Below, one piece after another: positions 12,250 to 16,718 of a DNA stretch of 16,718 nt (positions within the stretch are counted from its first letter, which is position 1; every line of letters begins with the position of its first letter). The stretch covers positions 1-16,718 of the forward strand of contig CAYHZL010000067.1 of the NCBI GenBank assembly GCA_964361075.1, given 5' to 3'. The stretch is from CAYHZL01 sp964361075. GTDB taxonomy: Bacteria > Bacteroidota > Ignavibacteria > UBA10030 > UBA8401. The position numbers and the translations under genes are program-made. The notes below the pieces were generated by a model. That model did not search any database. It saw only the letters and a program-made list of their open reading frames with translations, and was not told the DNA's origin.

Positions 12250-14539
12250 TTTGCCCACTCTTGTAGCCAACGGACAAGTTACTCAAGCAACAATTGATCA
12301 AGCAGTTCGCCGCGTGCTTAGAACAAAGCTATTGGCAGGAATGCTCGACTATCAACCCGATGGCGATCCAAACGATGTAAACAGTGTTGCGCATCAACAA
12401 CTCTGTCTGGAAGCTGCGCGCAAATCAATCGTCCTCCTGGAAAATCAGGACAACATTCTTCCTCTCTCAAAAAATTCAATAACAAAGATAGCACTTATCG
12501 GACCAAGCGCCGCAGTTGCACAAATAGATGGTGGCGGCAGCGCCTATGTTACTCCATTTTATTCGATCAGTCCGAAACAAGGAATCGAAACAAAGATTGG
12601 TTCCAATAAAGTTGTGTATGTCAAAGGTTGTGAAATTAATAATAACGATACAAGCGGTTTCGCTGCCGCACGCATTGTTGCTGCTTCAGCCGATGTTGTC
12701 GTGTTCGTCGGCGGACTTGATCCAAGTCAGGAAGGTGAAGGAGGAGATCGTGTTGGAGGATCAATCAATCTTCCTGCGACTCAACAGCAATTAATCAATA
12801 TGTTGGCACAGGAAAATAAAAAAATAATCGTTGTAATTTACAGCGGCGGTATTTGCGGAATAAAGAATTCGATTTTAAATATGAAGGGTTTGCTCTATGC
12901 GTTCTATCCCGGTCAAGAAGCCGGTAATGCTCTCGCTGATATTCTTTTTGGTGATGTGAATCCGAGCGGCAAACTTCCGGTAACGATGCCAACGGCAAGC
13001 GGCACTCTGCCTCCATGGAATGATTTGCTTGACGATGGATTGGGAGGAGGATATCGTTGGTTTGATGCGAAGGGTTATCCGGTTCAATTTGCTTTCGGAC
13101 GAGGATTGAGTTATACGACATTTGCATACAGCAATCTTGTCATCGCGCCGCAATCCTCATCGTTTGGTGCGCTGGTTACTATCAGTGTGGATGTGAAAAA
13201 CACAGGCACACGCGATGGCGAAGAAGTTGTGCAGTTATATCTCACTCACACAAACTCCACAGTGCCGATGGCGATTAAAGAACTGAAAGGATTCAAACGT
13301 GTTGCACTTGTTGCCGGTGAAACAAAAACTGTTTCGTTTACAATCACTAATGACGAGCTGTATCATTTCAATGATAAATTAAATATGTACGAAGTTGAAA
13401 CCGGAACGAAAACCATCAGAGTTGGAACGTCGTCTGATAGTCTTTTGCTGATGGGAACATTTACAGTTGCTGATGGTACAAAGAAACCCGATCTGCGAAT
13501 TGCAAACATCAAAATGATTCCGCCATATCCAATCAAAGGACAGAAGGTTACGTTTGCGGCGTTGGTAAAAAATCAAGGTACTGGTGCAAGCACTGCCGGA
13601 ACTCCGATCAAAACTTTATTCAGTGTGAATGGAAAAGAAGTTGTATGGTCGTCAAACTATTCGCAATCAATTCCTGCCGGAGGGATGGCATTTATTCAGG
13701 CTGACAACGGTCCGAAGGGAACAAATCTGTGGTTGGCAGATTCGCTGGCAACATATTCCATCGGTGCAACGGTTGATCCGGACAATACGATTGATGAGTG
13801 CGTCGAAAGCAACAACACACAATCTGCAACGCTCACCGTCTATCCGCAACCGCCTGTGAACATTGCTCTGAATAAAACGGTAACAGTTTCATCCGTTGAA
13901 AAAACCGGATTGGAAGGTTACAATGCGGTTGATGGAAATTTTTCTACGCGGTGGTCATCGGCATTCAGCGATCCACAATATATCATCGTCGATCTTGGAT
14001 CTGTTCAGAGCTTGAGTGAAATTTTGTTGTATTGGGAGACAGCTTATGGAAAATCGTATCTCGTGCAACTTTCGGATGATGGAACAACTTGGCGCACTAT
14101 CGTTACAGAAAACAACAGTGACGGCGGCATCGATAAAATTACAACAACAGAAAAAAGCAGGTACATAAAAATTCTCGGACAGCAACGTGGTACGCAATGG
14201 GGTTACTCGCTTTTCGAAATTGTTGTGCATGGTGCGATGACGACTGAAGTAACAACGCCAACGTTATCCATGCCGAAGAGCTATTCCCTCGACAACAACT
14301 ACCCTAACCCATTCAACCCGTCAACAGTGATCAGTTATCAATTACCAATGACCAGTAAAGTGAGTTTAAGGATTTATGATCTACTCGGAAGAGAAATTGC
14401 AACACTCGTGAACGGAGAACAATCTGCGGGATGGAAAGAAGTTCAGTGGAATGCATCTGGATTTGCAAGCGGAATATATTTGGTAAGAATGCAGGCAGGT
14501 AGTTTTGTTGAAACAAAAAAAATTTTGTTGACAAAATAA
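12224..14539 (+). CDS. GH3 glycoside hydrolase, C-terminal part with Fn3-like, CARDB, F5/8C and T9SS domains
   Basis: This is the rest of the GH3 gene; in-frame homology actually begins at 12134. The nucleophile Asp (codon 12167-12169, in VVSDWG) is upstream of the first available ATG at 12224, so that ATG is a default start, not a real one. Counted from it, there is the end of the barrel and the GH3 C-terminal alpha/beta domain (about 1-290), a fibronectin-III-like domain (about 296-415, with VKNTGTRDGEEVVQLYL and ELKGFKRV), a CARDB-type domain (about 421-540), an F5/8 type C (discoidin, CBM32-like) sugar-binding domain (546-672, AVDGNFSTRWSS ... WGYSLFEI) and a T9SS tail (687-771, YPNPFNPSTVISYQL to KKILLTK). 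Intact relatives are beta-glucosidases, beta-xylosidases or similar exo-enzymes. The many binding modules suggest surface attachment to polysaccharide. Confidence 0.85.
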   Translation: MGSTLYQNNLPTLVANGQVTQATIDQAVRRVLRTKLLAGMLDYQPDGDPNDVNSVAHQQLCLEAARKSIVLLENQDNILPLSKNSITKIALIGPSAAVAQIDGGGSAYVTPFYSISPKQGIETKIGSNKVVYVKGCEINNNDTSGFAAARIVAASADVVVFVGGLDPSQEGEGGDRVGGSINLPATQQQLINMLAQENKKIIVVIYSGGICGIKNSILNMKGLLYAFYPGQEAGNALADILFGDVNPSGKLPVTMPTASGTLPPWNDLLDDGLGGGYRWFDAKGYPVQFAFGRGLSYTTFAYSNLVIAPQSSSFGALVTISVDVKNTGTRDGEEVVQLYLTHTNSTVPMAIKELKGFKRVALVAGETKTVSFTITNDELYHFNDKLNMYEVETGTKTIRVGTSSDSLLLMGTFTVADGTKKPDLRIANIKMIPPYPIKGQKVTFAALVKNQGTGASTAGTPIKTLFSVNGKEVVWSSNYSQSIPAGGMAFIQADNGPKGTNLWLADSLATYSIGATVDPDNTIDECVESNNTQSATLTVYPQPPVNIALNKTVTVSSVEKTGLEGYNAVDGNFSTRWSSAFSDPQYIIVDLGSVQSLSEILLYWETAYGKSYLVQLSDDGTTWRTIVTENNSDGGIDKITTTEKSRYIKILGQQRGTQWGYSLFEIVVHGAMTTEVTTPTLSMPKSYSLDNNYPNPFNPSTVISYQLPMTSKVSLRIYDLLGREIATLVNGEQSAGWKEVQWNASGFASGIYLVRMQAGSFVETKKILLTK

Positions 14540-14671
14540 AAACAAAGAACATTCCGAAAACTTCCCCGCCATCGTAAAGCTCCATGATTTTTCATAGAAG
14601 TTTTTCATTTCTTGCATTTTTATTTCTGTTTTGGTTACTTAAGCGCAGCAGTCACCAATAACTCTATTTCT

Positions 14672-15067
14672 ATGAAAACTTTTCTCATTGCATTGCTTCT
14701 GTTTTGTGTTGTTCCATTTCTTTTCGGTGGCAATAATCCAAGATCAATTAAAATTATTCGAACTAATGTTGCGCCTATCATTGATGGTTACGGCGACGAC
14801 AAAGTTTGGAAACAGGCAAATAGTGCAGATGATTTTATTCAACGCGATCCGTACGAAGGTCAGCCTGCAACAGAAAAAACAAAAGTAAAAATTTTATACG
14901 ATGAGAACAATATTTATTTTTTTGCAATGATGTATGACTCATCACCGGATAGTATTGTTGCCAGACTTGCGCGCAGAGATAGTGAAGCAGATTCTCCGCT
15001 TCACAACATTTGGCGGAAATTTTGGTCCCGGATTATTTTATTCTCGTCGCATTGGAAAAGGAATTGA
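14672..15067 (+). pseudogene. CBM9/DUF5916-type protein, N-terminal fragment
   Basis: The fragment has a signal peptide (MKTFLIALLLFCVVPFLFGG) from the ATG at 14672; the upstream ATG at 14612 would give a long, unlikely N-terminal extension. It continues into the CBM9-like domain that opens many DUF5916 outer-membrane proteins: APIIDGYGDDKVWKQANSAD, then FIQRDPYEGQPATEKTKV, ILYDENNIYFFAMMYDSSPD and IVARLARRDSEADS. Beyond EADS, about residue 110, the sequence leaves the family pattern. The remaining residues (PLHNIWRKFW onward) are the out-of-frame reading of the downstream half. The normal continuation, the rest of the CBM9 domain and the first part of the DUF5916 barrel, is missing. No Shine-Dalgarno sequence is seen. 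Confidence 0.78.
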
Positions 15068-16475
15068 TGTGTCTCCTCCTTACGGTTCTATGATTACCGA
15101 TGCACCGTCGAATGCAACAATTCTTGGCGCTGCAAAAATTACCGGAAAGACGGAGAGTGGTATGTCACTCGGTATTCTTTCCGCACTCACAGATGAAGAA
15201 GATTTTTCTTATCGCGATTCGGCAAATCATATTATATCGCAACGCGCTGAACCTCGCGCAAGCTATAATCTTATTCGATTGAAACAAGATTTTTTTGGTA
15301 ACTCAAATATAGGTGCAATTGTAACTGCAGTAGCTCGCGATTCGCGAACTCCTGCATTCACAGCAGGAACCGATTGGAATATTTTTTTTGACAACACGAC
15401 ATATCGTTTGGATGGATTTCTTGCAGGGTCTCATAGTGTAAGAGCAACCGGAGAACTTCGTGATGGTAGTGCCGGCAAAGTTCATTTCGGAAAAGTGAGT
15501 GGAGAGCATTGGCTTTATGATATAAGTTATGATTTCACATCAAAAAAATATTACATCAATGATATTGGTTTTTTTAACAGTCCGAATGATTATGGAGTAT
15601 TCGGAACTCTTACCTATCGCGACCAAGTGTCGGGAAAATATTTTCGCAATTATCGTTTCGATTTTAATCAACACCTGCGATGGAATTTTGATCGACTGTT
15701 GCTATTCAAAGAAGGAACATTCAATTTCACTTCTCAGTTTTTGAGTTATTGGTCTTTATCATCATCATTTTCGTATGGTCTGCCTGCCAAAGATCCGTAT
15801 GAGCCACGTGGATTCGGCGTCTTCAATACTCCTACGCATTATTCAGCAAGTGTTGAGATAGCGAGCGATGGAAGAAAAATTATCATTGGTAGTGCAAAAG
15901 AAAGTTTTACATATAATGAAACTGGTCAACGTGCGCATAATATTTCTGGAACAATGATCATTCGTCCGACATCAGCAATGGAATATAGTTTTTCGATTGG
16001 CTATGGACACGAACGCAATCGTAATTCATTTGCCGATGCTATTACCGATAGCATGCTGACATTCGCACCATCAACACCTGTTGCTGTTTTTGGTATGCGA
16101 GATGTTGATGGAATTGATTTTACACTTCGCGGGTCACTTTTATTTACGCACAATCTTTCGCTGCAAACATACAATCAATTTTTTTTGGTGAAAGGACATT
16201 ACGATACTTTCGGAATACTAAAACCAGACGGCGATATTTTATCTCATCATTATGCTGGTGTCGCAGATTTTAATCGAACATCATACATTACAAATATTGT
16301 ATTGCGTTGGGAGTATCGGGAAGGGAGTACATTTTATTTCGTCTGGTCGCATAACCGCGGATTCAGACAATCAGGCGGATACAATTCTGCATTTGTTGAT
16401 AATCTTACCAATACATTTTCCGTTGCGCCGGATAATGTGTATGTGGTAAAGGTGAGCTATTGGTATGCGTTGTAA
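14934..16475 (+). pseudogene. DUF5916-type outer-membrane beta-barrel, C-terminal fragment
   Basis: The supported part begins near 15001 with ILRFTTFGGNFGPGLFYSRR IGKG, which matches the family motif around IFRFGG...LFYSRRIGR. It continues with ATILGAAKITGKTESGMSLG and alternating aromatic/polar beta strands to the C-terminus SYWYAL. The residues from the ATG at 14934 to about 15000 are only the shadow of the upstream fragment in another frame, so that start is not meaningful. The C-terminal barrel looks complete and undamaged over about 490 residues. Family members are predicted outer-membrane proteins often found near polysaccharide-processing genes; a role in glycan binding or uptake here is an inference from the neighbours. 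Confidence 0.75.
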
Positions 16476-16718
16476 GTTGGCGCTTCAACTGTAAGCAGAT
16501 TCTCTTTCACTTGTATTCCGATAATTTTTTTTGAAAAATTCATCACTGTGTAAGTTACTCTTTTTGAAAAAAATTCGCCGCAGGCGTACTGAACGCGCTA
16601 CTCAGTGTTTTTTTTCCCGAAGGTCACGAAGTGTCCCAAAGGGATCCCTTCGGGAATGGCTTCGCCACCTTCGGCATAATTTCAGTATTTCCAAAGAAAA
16701 TATTGTAAATCCGCATTC
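16476..16718. other. Intergenic region with repeat-like hairpins
   Basis: There is no gene. TTCCCGAAGG (16614-16623) pairs with CCTTCGGGAA (16647-16656). Between them TGTCCCAAAGGGATCCCTT (16632-16650) closely resembles the TGTCCCAAGGGGATCCCTTT part of the element at 1-107. The half palindrome ATTCGCCGC at 16573-16581 recalls 1301-1316 and 11371-11390. This appears to be another patch of the same dispersed extragenic repeat families. No terminator for the DUF5916 gene was identified. Confidence 0.5.

Noticed and set aside
1..16718. CRISPR array
   Set aside because: No series of regularly spaced identical repeats with unique spacers was seen; the repeats present are dispersed palindromes or short tandem heptamers.

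Overview
The window looks like chromosomal DNA from a Bacteroidota/Chlorobi-lineage bacterium, most likely an Ignavibacteria- or Kapabacteria-like organism. The main evidence is that three large secreted proteins each end in a type IX secretion (T9SS) type A C-terminal sorting domain of the YPNPFNP ... YDxxGREIATLV ... G-Y-x-V-x-F/W form that is typical of that group. The DNA is AT-rich. All genes that can be supported lie on the + strand. The lineage is an inference; no rRNA or marker gene is present to fix it.

Layout. (1) 1-3130: housekeeping. An EamA/DMT-type exporter (208-1101), a roughly 350-bp gene-free block of structured extragenic repeats (1102-1452), then aroK and aroB one base apart, which supply two steps of the shikimate pathway. 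(2) 3127-6156: an accessory island. It starts with the broken 3' part of a tyrosine recombinase gene, then a 126-bp MITE-like element with 20-bp perfect terminal inverted repeats, a hicB-hicA toxin-antitoxin pair, a second copy of the recombinase 3' end, a Fic AMP-transferase-type gene, a third, more diverged recombinase 3' end, and a membrane-anchored hypothetical protein. The recombinase tail therefore recurs after each cargo unit. (3) 6157-6899: a non-coding region with four back-to-back hairpins, a possible pseudoknotted RNA, a promoter, tRNA-Arg(ACG) and its terminator. (4) 6900-14539: a secreted carbohydrate-processing locus. It contains an AGE-type sugar epimerase-like protein, a GH31 glycoside hydrolase and a GH3 glycoside hydrolase with Fn3-like, CARDB and F5/8C modules. 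Each has a signal peptide and a T9SS tail, so all three should work outside the cell or on its surface. (5) 14540-16475: an outer-membrane CBM9/DUF5916-type protein that has lost an internal segment. (6) 16476-16718: hairpin-rich intergenic DNA related to the repeat at the window start.

Three genes are visibly broken: the recombinase fragment (extra T in a T run), the GH3 gene (one-base frameshift just before the catalytic Asp) and the DUF5916 gene (internal deletion plus frame change). This may be real decay or sequencing error. The sequence alone does not decide, although the DUF5916 break cannot be explained by a single-base error. The most unusual signals are the recurrent recombinase 3' ends bracketing defence/toxin-like cargo and the candidate pseudoknot RNA upstream of the tRNA.
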